Shown in pieces: positions 10,720 to 21,516 of a DNA stretch of 64,000 nucleotides. The stretch comes from Melitaea cinxia (Eukaryota > Arthropoda > Insecta > Lepidoptera > Nymphalidae). How positions within the stretch are numbered: position 1 is the first letter of the stretch; each line of letters opens with the position of its first letter. The position numbers and the translations under genes were made by a program. The notes beneath the pieces are model-generated. The model was not told the origin of the DNA. It worked only from the letters and a program-made list of their open reading frames with translations, and searched no databases. Where the stretch lies: the NCBI RefSeq assembly GCF_905220565.1, contig NC_059402.1, forward strand, positions 3,721,501 through 3,785,500, given 5' to 3'.

Positions 10720-12012
10720 ATGTCAGGCTCAGGGTTAACCGTCTCAGGCAGAGCCCAAGTGTCGACACACATTCCGATGACTCCGCGAACTCCTAAGCCC
10801 TCGTTGGGAAGTGTTCAAAAATCTCTGGACACAAGGCTGACTCCCCTTATAAAGAGAAAAGAGATTCCAAAAGCCAGCTATTACAATGCGAAGAGAAGAG
10901 TTTTCACGACATGGAGGGAGGCGGAGAAGGAAAATCTCGATGAGACCAGAAAAGCCCTGGGCGCTGCAAAATATTTGAAAAAAGAAATAAGGGAAACATT
11001 AGAAGCAGGCCTAAGGAATACCCACGAATTGTTCGAGGTAATGATCACAACCTTAGAGGCCCAGCTTGATGAACAGGAAAAGTGTCAGAATAGCGCGATT
11101 ATAGAGAAGGTCGAGGAGCAATCTCGTCTCCTGCTTGAGACACAAGAAATGGTTAAGGACATCAAAGCCAACATTGAAAAACAGCAGGAGGCGGGAGTTG
11201 CTCCGAAAACTGGCGCCGAGGCGATAACATCTGGGCCCTCACTAAAGGCGCCGGCCGCTCTCCACTCTCTGGTGATATCATCGGAGGACGATCAGATGAC
11301 CGGGGAGGAAGTCCTCGCCAGATTGAGGGAAGCAGTTGACGCCAAAGAAGGGTGGACCAAGGTCGAGCGTGTAAGAAAGGCGAAAGACAGGAAGGTGGTG
11401 ATGGCTTTCGCCACCACCACCGAAAGAGCGAAAGTGAGAGAGTGAGTGGAAGCAAAAGGGAAGGGTCTTCTGGTCGAGGAAGTCCAGAACAGGGACCCGC
11501 TCCTACTTCTACGGGGAGTCCTTGCGGTTAACACCGACGAGGACATACTCAAGGCCCTAAAGAACCAGAACCGGGAACTCTTTGACGGTCTCGACCAGGA
11601 GACCTGCAGAGTGAAAGTGCGCTATCGCCGTAAGGCGAGGAACCCGCACACGGCACACGTGGTGTTGGAAACATCACCACCCCTCTGGAATCGGATCACC
11701 AACGCGGGGTACGTGCATATAGACCTCCAGAGGGTAAAAGCCGAGGACCAGTCCCCGCTGGTCCAGTGTTCGAGGTGCCTCGCCTACGGACATAGCAAAA
11801 GATTTTGTGTGGAAACGGTGGACGCGTGCAGCCACTGTGGCGGCCCGCACCTAAAGGTGGACTGCGTGGACCTCGCGGCATCAATCCCGCCTTCCTGCAG
11901 GAACTGCCGAAGAGCGAAGCTGGACAGTGTCCAGCACAATGCTTTCAGCAGTGACTGTCCGGTGAGAGGGAGGTGGGACGAGCTGGCGCGATCGTCCGTC
12001 GCTTATTGCTGA
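10720..12012 (+). pseudogene. LINE ORF1 (gag-like, zinc-knuckle) with in-frame TGA
   Basis: ATG at 10720 opens a frame of 241 codons that meets TGA at 11443-11445 and then continues, in the same frame, for another 188 codons to TGA at 12010-12012. The N-terminal half is basic (LIKRKEIPKASYYNAKRR) and then heptad-rich and coiled-coil-like (about residues 85-170). The second half has the nucleocapsid-type cysteine motifs CSRCLAYGHSKRFC (CX2CX4HX4C), CSHCGGPHLKVDC (CX2CX3HX4C) and a third starting CRNC. The family's job is to coat the element RNA and chaperone target-primed reverse transcription. The single stop looks like a point mutation, since the codons on both sides stay in frame. A readthrough stop is possible but not supported by anything seen. 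Confidence 0.85.
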
Positions 12013-12079
12013 CAGTGCGATAGTCGGCACAGCGGTGCATTTAAAAGAAGTCTCCGTATCCCTGGCACAGAGTGCGCGA

Positions 12080-12150
12080 GACATTCTGCAGGGACTCTGG
12101 GTCTGGAAGAAACTTATAAGTTTGTTGTGAAACAAAGTTCCTGCAGAACA
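12080..12150 (+). other. Inverted repeat in the LINE 3' region
   Basis: TTCTGCAGGGACT near 12081 and AGTTCCTGCAGAA near 12137 can pair as RNA over about 13 bp with one G-U. They enclose about 45 nt containing a second small inverted pair (CTTATAAGTTTG / TGTGAAACAAAG region). It could be a 3' UTR hairpin recognised by a reverse transcriptase, but that is inference. Confidence 0.5.
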
Positions 12151-12856
12151 AGAATACGCCGCGCGTCCTCCGAATCGTGCAATGCGGATGTATGGAAGGA
12201 TGAATGCAGCCAACTTAGGCAGTAGCTTAAACACCGATTCCTGTCCTAAAAACAGCAGCAAACTATTGAAACGCAATATTCACAAAATGGCGAGCATATT
12301 AATGTTCCAATTATATAATTATATATAGTTAGGTAGCATAGATTATTAAGTATAGGATAAGGAATTTGTAAAATAGTTTAAGGTTAAAGACTGTCTGACA
12401 AAAAATAGACTTTGTAATTAAATTAAAATAGTATTAAGTAGAAATAAGATAATGGGAAAAATTGTAAAAATAACTGAGATAACACAAGTGTATAATATAG
12501 TAGCTTTTGAGAGATAGTAAAGTATCTCAAGAAAGTCACTGAGTTAAAACATATAAGCCTACAATTGTAAAAAAGCAGACAATAAAGTAAATTATTTGTT
12601 TTCTTTACCCTGATAAGCTTCATAAGAAATAAATATATGTAAGATAGTGTAGAGTAGGAAGCACCTAGTTTGGGAACCCACCCTGAGTATGAAAGATGAT
12701 GGACGTGAGAAAGAAATTAGTATGAGGAATGAAAGTACGAGAGGCATAAATGATAGAACTGGAATGAAAGAGTACGACGTAGATACAGGCTCCGACCATA
12801 CATATCGGAGGTTTAGAGAAAAAAAAAAAAAAAAAAAAAAAAAAAAACACGTTACC

Positions 12857-13135
12857 AACCATAACAATAAAATGTACTGACTATTGAAGTAATGTTGTCG
12901 CAATCATCAATAATCAATACATCATACATCGACAGTTGGTAAGAAAATAAAATTCTGACCCTAGCTAATAGCTCTGCCTACTCACTAACTCACGACAGGA
13001 ACGCAACTGTACTTGAAAGCAGAATTATTTAGCTGTGATCGTCTGTATAGTGGAGGTACATCCAAAGTCCGGTTCTTCCAGATTTTGAGGTAAGTGATAA
13101 CGTACTCCTGCTTTGCACTACCTCAATAATACTCT
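12857..13135 (+). repeat. 3' half of the older dispersed repeat split by the LINE
   Basis: ACTCACTAACTCACGACAGGAACGC, GCAGAATTATTTAGCTGTGATCGTCTGTA and TGCTTTGCACTACCTCA match the second half of the copy at 18571-18845 (ACTCACCAACAGGAACACAA, AGTATTATTTTTCTGTGATC, GTGCCCTACCTCA). Joined across the LINE and one target duplication it gives a single continuous copy. Confidence 0.6.
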
Positions 13136-13171
13136 CATATGTATATTATAAGTATTGTAAGGAGAGTCGTA

Positions 13172-13530
13172 ACATCATCATTCATCATCATCATAATTTC
13201 AGCCTATCGCAGTCCACTGCTGGACATAGGCCTCCACAAGTTCGTGCCAAAAATGGCGCGAACTCATGTGTTTTGTCCATTGTCACCACGCTGGGCAGGC
13301 GGGTTGGTGATCGCTGGGCTGACTTTGTCGCACCGAACACGCTGCTGCCCGTCTTCGGCCTGTGTATTTCAAAGCCTTTTTTTTGGATGGTTATCCCGCA
13401 TTCCGTCTGCTTTCTAAGTCCCAAGGAGGTAGTGGTACTGTGTTATCCCTTAGTCACCTCTTACGATACCCACGGGAAGAGAGGGGGTGGCTATATTCTT
13501 CATTGCCGTAACCACACAGCAACATCATCG
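13172..13530 (-). mobile_element. RTE-tailed non-autonomous retroelement, near full length
   Basis: Minus-strand order: TGTGGTTACGGCAATGAAG, ATAGCCACCCCCTCTCTTCC, GTGGGTATCGTAAGAGG, a central GCAGCAGCGTGTTCGGTGCG, CCCGCCTGCCCAGCGTGGTG, then AGGCCTATGTCCAGCAGTGG and (GATGAT)n. It is the same family as 1617-1963 and 34570-34845. No complete ORF is present; the shared 3' tail suggests mobilisation by RTE enzymes. Confidence 0.75.
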
Positions 13531-13897
13531 TAACATCAAGGTAATGGAAATAAGTATTTGTGTACAAATACCCCACCTGGTATCAAATCAACAGTTGGAA
13601 GCGCCTATATTTAAAGTAAGGAGTTATTTTCTTTGGCCAGAAACACCGCGTGGAACACGTAAAGTCCATTAGCTTAAAATATTAGCTAGTTACTACAATA
13701 TACGTAATTGGTATAAACAAGTGAACTCTGGCCTATATTCGTCGACAAAGTGTAAAGAACCAGAGATTTTAGTGTAATTAATTTTTTACCTTAAAATATT
13801 ATTAAAGGGTCTTTCTCAATTGGTTTTTTAAATAAAAATATTCATCGCATTCAATCATCGAAAATAAAGTCATCGCTCACATTTAGTGTTGCCCAAA

Positions 13898-14060
13898 TTC
13901 AGTCTTGGTCTTGCAGTCTTGGTCTTGTTCTTGCGTTTTTGCAAGACCAAGACCAAGAACAAGACCGCGTATTTTTAGCAAGACCAAGACCAAGACTGAC
14001 CGTGCAAGACTTGAGCAAGAACAAGACATAGCCTGCAAGACTCTTGCGTCTTGCAGCTAG
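13898..14060. repeat. Left subterminal CAAGAC/GTCTTG repeat block of the hAT element
   Basis: Short units of AAGACC / GGTCTT occur in both orientations: CAGTCTTGGTCTTGCAGTC first, then GCAAGACCAAGACCAAGAAC and further copies. The head-on arrangement can fold into hairpins. hAT transposases bind short subterminal motifs, so this block is a candidate transposase-binding array. Confidence 0.8.
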
Positions 14061-14945
14061 GACTTAGCGCTATTTCACTGAGTAGTTAGGTGTAACAGTT
14101 CGGTGTATAGGTAGGTAGGCTTAGGAATTCTATGAGACGCAAAAAACTGTATCAAAGAATATGAAAAACTGGACCTATGCGCATTACGACTAATACCATA
14201 AACATAGCGAATAAAAAAATATCTATTAAAATCAAACTGAGTGCATGCATAGTTATGTTTTAACCATCGGCACTTTGATAATGCGGCATCAAAGGTTTTG
14301 TACTTACTTCTCAAAGAAATTTGCCGCTTTTCGGAAGTACATGGTTATGATACACGCGCCGGCGGCTTCTTTTGAAATCTAAAACAATCGTTGCCGCCAC
14401 GCCGAAATCATAACATTTGACACTATTTGATTGCCGTCATAGGGCGTAGGTATACTCATGCAAAATAATTTCGAATTTTAAGAGTACCTACAGGTGTTCC
14501 AAAGAATAAATAAGTTTCAGAGTGCTTAGAATGAAAATGAATACATTATACTGATCACGCAAGTAGTATTATGATTAGGATAAAATGGTAAGGATAGGTA
14601 GTAGATGTCATATTAATTCATTCTAGTAAGTATATATTATAATATTGATTACTTATATGGTTTTAAACTAATTACTTAGGTACTATTATTGTACATTTAG
14701 TCATTATATTTCTTAAGTTTTTACAAGAAAAAATAGCAAAAAGTGTTCAAATATCACCCGTTTAATAAATATTGTAGCCACTTTTAAATATACTTGAAAC
14801 GTGTAAAAAAATTCTACAAAACTAATAAAATAATATAAAAAGCGTAGGTACTTACCTACTAATAAAATAAAAAGCCTGCGATAAGAGTTTTGTATTACTT
14901 ACCAGCCCGAATATCTCTGAGAGAGATGATGAGAGTAAGTATTTA

Positions 14946-15083
14946 CTAGCTGTGCCCGCGACTTCGTCCACGAGGAATAGTAACTTTGGAGGTATAGTGA
15001 CGTTCAGGACTTATTTATTTATTTTAAAACTTCTGTCATCAAACATACAAACGAACTCTTCAGCTTTATAATATTAGTATAGA
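14946..15083 (-). mobile_element. Non-autonomous Helitron inside the hAT element
   Basis: Read on the minus strand it starts TCTATACTAATATTATAAAG and ends GAAGTCGCGGGCACAGCTAG. The neighbouring bases are A before TC and T after CTAG, as expected for a Helitron placed between A and T without target duplication. It is only 138 bp, without Rep/helicase capacity. Being inside the hAT transposon, it is the younger or co-mobilised insertion. Confidence 0.75.
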
Positions 15084-15320
15084 TGTACGCCAAAACATTC
15101 ACTTATATGTAAAGAATAGTGATTGGCACTAATTCTTTACATATATTTTATTCACGCGTCGCGTCTGTACAAGTAGGTAATATTTAGTGTGTGTTTGTAC
15201 GCCGCACGCGGCATTGTTTGATTTGCGGCGGCATCCTTTTCATAGAGCCGGCACGTGGCGAGGCGGCGCGGTAGAAATCAAGGAAACGTACTATAAATAA
15301 AGGAATTTTTTTAATTCCAG

Positions 15321-15876
15321 TCATTTCCAATTGAGCTGTGCTTCGAGCACTTGTACTTCTTTAATTTTAGACCCAAGGCATAAGGCTCAGACTTTTGACC
15401 TGACAATGTGGGGGAAGCAACTTAAAACAGAAAGTCTGCGCAAGTTCAATGAACTTTATGAAGAATATAAAAGTCTACACTCACTGAACAAACCTCTGGA
15501 ATTACCAGAAAAAGAAAATAAAGTATGTGATGAAGATGAAGACGTAATAGACTTTGATAAACTCTATGAATGTCCCTCGACGTCATCTGGATCTTGTCTT
15601 CAAGGCTTAGTGATAGACGAGTTGGAGGAGTACCTGAGAAAACCAAGAACTGCCAGCTCGGAAGACATTTTAGATTGGTGGAGGACGCATGAGACAGAGT
15701 ATCCGATTTTATCGAAAATGGCCCGTGATTTTCTCTCAATACCTGCAACTTCAGTACCTGCTGAGAGGTTATTTTCTAAAGCATCATTAGTAATTAGAAA
15801 ACATAGAAATAGGTTAAGTGATGAGTCAGCCAGATGGTTACTTTGTATTAATTCTTGGTCAAAAAAATTGATATAA
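15321..15876 (+). pseudogene. hAT transposase, C-terminal dimerisation region
   Basis: The frame ending at TAA 15874-15876 encodes a DPRHKAQTFDL block, an acidic linker (DEDEDVIDFDKLYEC), and then the hAT dimerisation domain: DILDWWRTHETEYPILSKMA, DFLSIPATSVPAERLFSKAS, RLSDESARWLLCINSW. These are hallmarks of Ac/ZBED-type hAT transposases. The frame opens without an ATG and follows a pyrimidine run ending in AG (15306-15320), so it may be a 3' exon; the first in-frame ATG is only near 15406. The BED zinc finger and most of the RNase H-like catalytic core are missing from the element, so it is a remnant, about 185 residues against roughly 600 or more in intact relatives. Confidence 0.85.
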
Positions 15877-16302
15877 AGTATCATAACCTAATGATAAAGC
15901 TGTTGATTTGTGTTGTATTTTATTTTTTATTCAAATAAATGATAAATCGTAAAACTCTTTTATTAAATTTCTTATAAGTTGAGGGTTCAATCTCTTTCTA
16001 GACAGATAAGTATTGTTCTTTAAAATACAGTCAAGTTATTGTAATTAATTTGTTTTTTTACATGTTTTAGCAAATGTAAGCTTATAAATCATAAATGTTT
16101 ATTAAGAAACAGTTACTTCCATGGAAAACGACATATAGGTCAGTTGATTTTTCGAATTTCTTATCAAATCTTCAGTTATTTATTAATCTGCTTGATCTTT
16201 ACTATGGCTATGTTAATTCAAGCTCACAATGTTCCAATTCTAATACGTTTTTCTAAGATTTAAAGTAAACTTTAATAAATAGTAATAGACTAATAGGTAA
16301 TT

Positions 16303-16445
16303 GCAAGACTTGCAAGACTCTTGCTGCAAGACCAAGACCAAGACCAAGACTGGGAGCGCAAGACCAAGACCAAGACCAAGACCAAGACCAGGTGTATTGG
16401 CGCAAGACCAAGACCAAGACTGGCTAAGTCTCGTCTTGTTCTTGC
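16303..16445. repeat. Right subterminal CAAGAC repeat block of the hAT element
   Basis: GCAAGACTTGCAAGACTC leads into runs of CAAGACCAAGACCAAGAC, broken by TGGGAGCG and GGTGTATTGGCG spacers, and finally GTCTCGTCTTGTTCTTGC at the TIR. It mirrors the left block. Confidence 0.8.
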
Positions 16446-16469
16446 ATTTGGGCAACACTACTCACATTA

Positions 16470-18570
16470 CAATCACAAAAACACGATACTTAAATATAGC
16501 TCAGTTTTTAAGTTCCACAATTATACTTCTTAATGTAATTTAATGTGGAAAGAAAATTATCACAAGAAAGGTATTAAGTAAAAATCTAACACATACCTAC
16601 ATCCACCTACACGCAAAGATTTAACTTTAAACATTCTCCTTCATAGGAAGAAAAGATCTACAACTTATAGTTACCCTTTTAAACACCCTTTTCCAGGCTG
16701 CTTAACTTCAGTCAAATTTATCTACCGCTCTACCATTCAATATTTCAACGAATTAATTTTAAAGATGACCAGTCTTGTTTTATAGGGCAAACTGCACAGC
16801 CACATAATTGCTAATTGCCACTAAGCGCTCTTCGTTCAAACCTTGAAGTTTTACATCTTGATTTAAAACTATTTTTTGTTCTTTTGAGAAAAGTTCTTGT
16901 GTAATGGGCAATTTTAAGGATGGAATGAAGACGAAGACGGAAGTAGTGACTTCGATTTCCGCTTGGAGCACATAATTGTATAATCTGGATTTATATACTT
17001 GTAGGTATCTCTGTGGTACTTCGGAGAGCACGTAAAGTCGTTGTTATCATAAATGCTGATAGCAATTGTTACTCAGGCAAAAGAAATTATTCACCACACT
17101 ATAGTGAAACGTGGTGGTAGTTAAACTTCAAAATTATTCATACAAAGCCGGCATTTGCCTAGCAGCAGACCATTAACAGACTTATATAGTCCAGATTAGT
17201 TCATTACGCCCTTTCAATATGCCTTTATTTAATACGCAACCCTTAAATCTAAATCACATACAGTCATACATCTTAATAATACAGCTATCAGCGATAAAAC
17301 TTTCCTGCAAATCAATCACATTATCAAAGCCGCTTTATGTGCACAGGTGTGTGAACATGGACACGCACATACGTACACACAAATATCGTCTTTATGTCAA
17401 ATGCTTTAAAGTCTAAAACAAAAACAACTCTTAGTAATTTGTTGACTACAATCTGAATGAAAAATGGTTATATTTATAATGGCTTTACTACAAGTTGATT
17501 ATAGAACAACTGCATTGGTTCATTTTGTTCTATTTCCGGTTGTGTTTTTATCCAGACACGAATAAGTTACTAAGGGTCATTAAGTATGAAACATTTCTAC
17601 TTATTATATTATTAGCTGACATGACACTTGACAGACACATTGTCTTCTTTTGCGAACTGTCATACACTTTAATTTTAAATAACTGTAAATACTTTTTTAA
17701 TTTGAAGATTTTGTGCATAATGTTCTCAATTCCAATTTTGCCCAGAGGATCGGTATAGCGATTCAACGGGGAAATGCTGCCAGCATTCTTGCCACAATTC
17801 CACGCGGACATGATTTATACCAAAACTATCTGTAAAAATTTAGTTCTTAAGTTGTGAATTATAAATATGTATAATGTTTAATAAACTATTGTTAAAATTA
17901 AACTAAAAAAAAATCTAATTTCCTTAGAGCCTTGTATTAATGAAAATCTAAAAAAGACGAATGAAATCGGTAAAGTCATTCTCAAATTAATGCGTGACCA
18001 AAAAAAAATAGAGATGAAAATGAATCGACGAATGTGTGTAGGTACAACTTCTGAACGACTATTCCAAGTTGAATGTTGGGCATACAAAGCGACAAATCAA
18101 TTAAGTTTTCATTTACATTTTACAAAACTATCGATTCTCATTCAAATAAGCCCCAAAAGGCATCATCATTTCCTCTTTACGAGGACGAAACTGCTCGTAA
18201 ATCCTAAGCTCCACAGAAAATGCAATGAATCAAAATAACGTTTGTATAATGAATCCATTCGGTGCTGGCTCTCGAACCGTTCCCGCCGCTTCTAGTTTAT
18301 ATTTACTGACGAGGAGAATATCTGTTTACTTTATTACTACGTATATTGTCAGTAAAACATAAGTTAAGTAAAAATGTAATAAGAGACTACGAAAACAATT
18401 ATGATAAATAATAGTAAAAACAAGCTAATGTTTTGTGTAGTTTCTGTTTACAATCAAACAATAAACCACTCCAAACATTATTTTATGAAATCTAACTCTT
18501 ATAAAAGTCACAATTTTTGACGTAACAACGTCTAATAAATCGATGTTTTTTTTATTTATATTTCACTAAC
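16470..18570. other. AT-rich DNA with a decayed SINE; no gene recognised
   Basis: About 16925-17130 (plus) resembles an old SINE: GTGACTTCGATTTCCGC, TACTTCGGAGAGCACG, TGATAGCAATTGTTACTCA. The short open frames at 17495-17758 and 17990-18238 show no domain I recognise. Confidence 0.4.
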
Positions 18571-18845
18571 TCGGCAAACAAGCGTACAGCTCACCTGATG
18601 GTAAGCGATTACCGTAGCTTATAGACACCTGCAACACCAGAAGCATCGCAAGCGCGTTGCCGACCCAATCCCCAATCCCCCCAGGAGCTCTGATCACCTT
18701 ACTCACCAACAGGAACACAATACCTACTGCTTGAAAACAGTATTATTTTTCTGTGATCTTCTGTAAGGTCGAGTTACTACCCCAGTCGAGCTGCTCCATA
18801 TTTTGAGCAGGAAATTCCTGCTGTGCCCTACCTCAGTGAACGATG
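18571..18845 (+). repeat. Uninterrupted copy of the GGTAAGCGATTACC dispersed repeat
   Basis: CTCGGCAAACAAGCG, CTCACCTGATGGTAAGCG, CTGCAACACCAGAAGCATCG, CCCAGGAGCTCTGATC, ACTCACCAACAGGAACAC, GAGCTGCTCCATATTTTGAG and CTGTGCCCTACCTCAG appear in order. It is used here as the reference for the split copy at 9010/12857 and for minus copies at 26033, 37935 and 42258. Unclassified; no ORF. Confidence 0.7.
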
Positions 18846-19015
18846 TACGCCTGCTGCATGCACGAAAAAGGATAACTCTTTGTCCCGTTACGCTTATTGT
18901 CCCCTTAAGCTCATTGTACGCTCGCGCCGCATCTATCTCTCTTCCACTCGATTGGCCTATGCGTCCGTGGAGATGTTTTGTTATGACGTTGTCACGTTAA
19001 ACTATCGTCCGTAAA
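18846..19015. repeat. Repeat block adjoining the dispersed repeat
   Basis: CTTCCACTCGATTGGCCTATG, CGTCCGTGGAGATG and AAACTATCGTCCGTAAACC form a block I associate with lepidopteran repeats. No second copy in this window was found, so ends and class are open. Confidence 0.35.
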
Positions 19016-19264
19016 CCAACTTTATAGACAACCATTTTTTTTAACCTAATTTAATTTTTGAAATGCCTCATTCATGAACTACATTTTAAAAACGTGCGAT
19101 ATGCAAAAACATAAATCCTTCAAACATAGAATGAAAAGTTTTTATTGCCATTTCTATAACTGTGGTCTTACGAGTCGTTATTTATGTTTATGTTATATCA
19201 GCATTTTACCATGCAATGCACAATTCCATAGTTAGGCAGTAAGCGCTGACCTTTAATTTAATAA

Positions 19265-19557
19265 ATAATTGTGTTTGTTCGTAAATGAAAAAAACTGACT
19301 TCAATTACATCGCCAAGTAATACAACGTAAATAAACGAAAAAAATTAACAAACGCACTAGTCATCGCTACAATTTTTGAGGGTTTCCCTCGATTTTTCTG
19401 GGATCCCATCATCAGATCCTTGTTTCCTTATCATGGTACGTCCCTTGGGATATCTCCTTTCCAATAAAAAATAATTATCAAAATCGGTTCAAACACGATC
19501 ACGAGTGCTATACGATCGAATTGAGTAACCTCCTCCTTTTTTGAAGTCGGTTAAAAA
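19265..19557 (-). repeat. GAAGTCGGTT-family element
   Basis: Both ends are present: ATTGTGTTTGTTCGTAAATG with ACTGACTTCAATTAC on the left, and CCTCCTCCTTTTTTGAAGTC then GGTTAAAAA on the right. One internal unit (CCCTCGATTTTTCTGGGATC, CCATCATCAGATCC) is present. Confidence 0.65.
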
Positions 19558-19559
19558 TA

Positions 19560-20770
19560 ATCCTTTCAACTACAAAGTAGGAGGTTTTATATCGTGAAAT
19601 CAGCAGAAATCAAAAAACTTCAAAAAACGTAGTAAATAAAAAGTCATTCAAGATCATTACTGCTTGGGAATAATAAAATAATACCTTACACATTTTATAA
19701 GTTATATTTTAAAAACATATTAATACGTATTACGTATTGTTTTATATTAGAGCATTCAAAAGGTTTAGGATATTCAGATAAATAACAATGAGCTTGAACG
19801 AAAAAGTTTCTTCAAAAGTCGTTTTATTTTTACTAATTTTAATTTGAAAATAGAATATAGGTACATACACGTGCTATTTTCTTCAATAACTTTTGAATAA
19901 CGAATATACAGCCATTTAAACAGCCCTGTCGGTCTAGAACAAACTAGTTTATCCTGAGCCGAACTACTTAAATTTAGCAGGACCAAATTGTCTGATGAAA
20001 AAATACTCTCGGGAAATTACCAACAAATACTATGTGCGGAATTAGATTTTCAGTCATTTTTTTCCATTTCAGTTTCAATTTATTGCAGTAATAAAACTTG
20101 AGCTTAGGACAAACTAGTTTGGTCTGAATTCCAATTTGGTTGCTAACATTAACTGTATGGGCATAAGAAAGTTTTATTAATCTTGACGGTTCTCGGTCGA
20201 ACCAGATATTTGTGTGACAATAAATAGTTTTTCATGTGGGTGTTTGTCGCTTCAAACAAAAACAACTACACCGTCCTTCAAAGAGCTCGTAAAAATCTAT
20301 GGTCCTGGTTGTACCAAGAACACTAAATAACGTAAAGTTTTAAATATTTTACATAAATGTACATAAAATAAGCCAAATATAACTTTCTTGCCTATGACAT
20401 TTACGTGTACATTTTAAATAACATTATTAAACACACATTTTGGCTCTACGTTATCTAATAAAAAGAGTTGATTTTTTTTTTTGGTCAAGTTTCATATAAT
20501 ATGGAATAAATTTTATTATATAACAAAATAATAAATACAAATCCAGGGACGAGTGTAACGCGATGTAATTTCTCGCTTCGCTGGCAAATCTAGTCAGAAC
20601 CATATCTAGCGGACCGAATAGTTTCTAAGCAATTACATTCACTAGATATTCCATACATCTAGTATTATATCACAAATGAGTAAGGATACTAACGTAAGGA
20701 TACGCTTTTGTGAGAGATATTTAAATAAAATAAATAGATAAATATGTTATATAGACACACGATTATCTGT
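19560..20770. other. AT-rich DNA without recognised genes
   Basis: No element ends or gene-like ORFs are seen. A slightly GC-richer spot at 20540-20640 (GGGACGAGTGTAACGCGATG, TCTCGCTTCGCTGG) may be a repeat fragment but matches nothing else here. Confidence 0.4.
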
Positions 20771-20785
20771 TACTAAGGTAGGCTT

Positions 20786-20960
20786 AGATAGGTTAGGTTA
20801 GGTTATCTTCCGGGGAAGGTGGCGAATGCTAGCGCGACCCCATTTTACCCCACCTCGGTGGACGACTGCCTACACCACGTAGTGTCACGTAGGCTAGCCA
20901 GTAGGAGTGTGGCATAACGACGTCGGTACCCCCGTGCCGGAGTGGTATCCATGGTGGATT
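20786..20960 (+). repeat. Short TTAGG-like run followed by a GC-rich repeat fragment
   Basis: TAGGTTAGGTTAGGTTATC gives about three units of the insect telomere pentamer in the GGTTA register. It runs directly into a GC-rich block (CCGGGGAAGGTGGCGAATGC, CCACCTCGGTGGACGACTGC) of the kind found in LINE 5' leaders. This could be an interstitial telomere-like scrap or simply the 5' end of a LINE fragment. Confidence 0.4.
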
Positions 20961-21004
20961 TTTCCCAAGTAAAAAAAGAAGAGGTTATTGCTGACAACTC
21001 AAGG

Positions 21005-21215
21005 CAAAAGCTGACTAAATTTTATTACTGCAATAAATTGAACTACACATTTTTTCACGATAAATACACATATGAAAAAAATAAGAACGCATATGAAATG
21101 ATGCACATATAAATAAATATATAAGTTACACCTAATTTTGGAACGGGAATTGAACTTACGACCTCCTAGAACGGTAAACAGGGTCATGGAAACGGCGACA
21201 ACAGGCTTGTCTAAG
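21005..21215 (-). mobile_element. tRNA-derived SINE, second family
   Basis: Minus strand: GCCGTTTCCATGACCCTGTT, then GGTCGTAAGTTCAATTCCCG (B-box-like), then TAGGTGTAACTTATATATTT and an AT-rich tail. The layout matches the better copy at 24059-24310. Confidence 0.6.
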
Positions 21216-21516
21216 TTATTACTTAATTTCAATTTATTGTAAGGGTGACCTCTATCTCTAGGTCTTTTATTTGCTTATTTATTTCAACGCGTTAATCCTT
21301 TCCGACTTATATATATTTATATATTATTAGAAGAAGGATATTTATAAGCTAATAAATAAGGTCTTTATCCAAGCAATGGAAACCAAAACTATTGTTGGAT
21401 TAGTATTTTTGTCTAAGTCTGTCCATGTTTGTTCAAATATTACATAAAATATATTGCACGCATCTAACTGATACCTGCTTACTCGTTGCCGATAGTAATA
21501 TAAATGAAGCAAAGAA

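Larger units (their letters stand above)
9112..12844 (+). mobile_element. ORF1-only non-LTR retrotransposon (LINE) with target duplication
   Basis: AAACACGTTACC at 9100-9111 is repeated exactly at 12845-12856, and the element ends in an A-run (from 12819; its last A's overlap the duplication). Parts in order: a long 5' leader (9112-10719), a gag-like ORF1 (10720-12012, broken by one stop), about 800 bp of 3' sequence with no ORF2, and the poly-A. Endonuclease and reverse transcriptase are wholly missing, so the copy could only have moved using another element's enzyme, or lost ORF2 later. ORF1's three zinc knuckles fit the Jockey/R1 group of insect LINEs; the exact clade is not assigned. Confidence 0.85.
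13884..16460 (+). mobile_element. hAT DNA transposon, internally reduced, with 8-bp target duplication
   Basis: The left end TAGTGTTGCCCAAAT (13884-13898) is matched exactly by the reverse complement of the right end (16446-16460). CTCACATT flanks both sides (13876-13883 and 16461-16468), the 8-bp duplication expected of hAT elements. Inside are CAAGAC-rich subterminal repeats at both ends, a Helitron insertion (14946-15083) and a C-terminal transposase segment (15321-15876). At 2577 bp with no N-terminal transposase region visible, this copy cannot move by itself, but its ends look usable by a transposase in trans. Confidence 0.9.

Noticed and set aside
11162..11552. Minus-strand frames over the LINE ORF1
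   Set aside because: They are shadows of ORF1, whose zinc knuckles and coiled coil are on the plus strand.
12592..12903. Minus-strand frame with a poly-phenylalanine run
   Set aside because: The run is the LINE poly-A tail read in reverse.
16301..16543. Frame with QDQDQDQ / TKTKTK repeats
   Set aside because: It is a translation of the CAAGAC subterminal repeat of the hAT element.
17548..17811. Minus-strand frame starting MSAWNCGKNAGSISPLN
   Set aside because: The first part resembles a fragment of a repeated sequence I could not place, and the rest is AT-rich filler. Not strong enough to call a gene or a named element.
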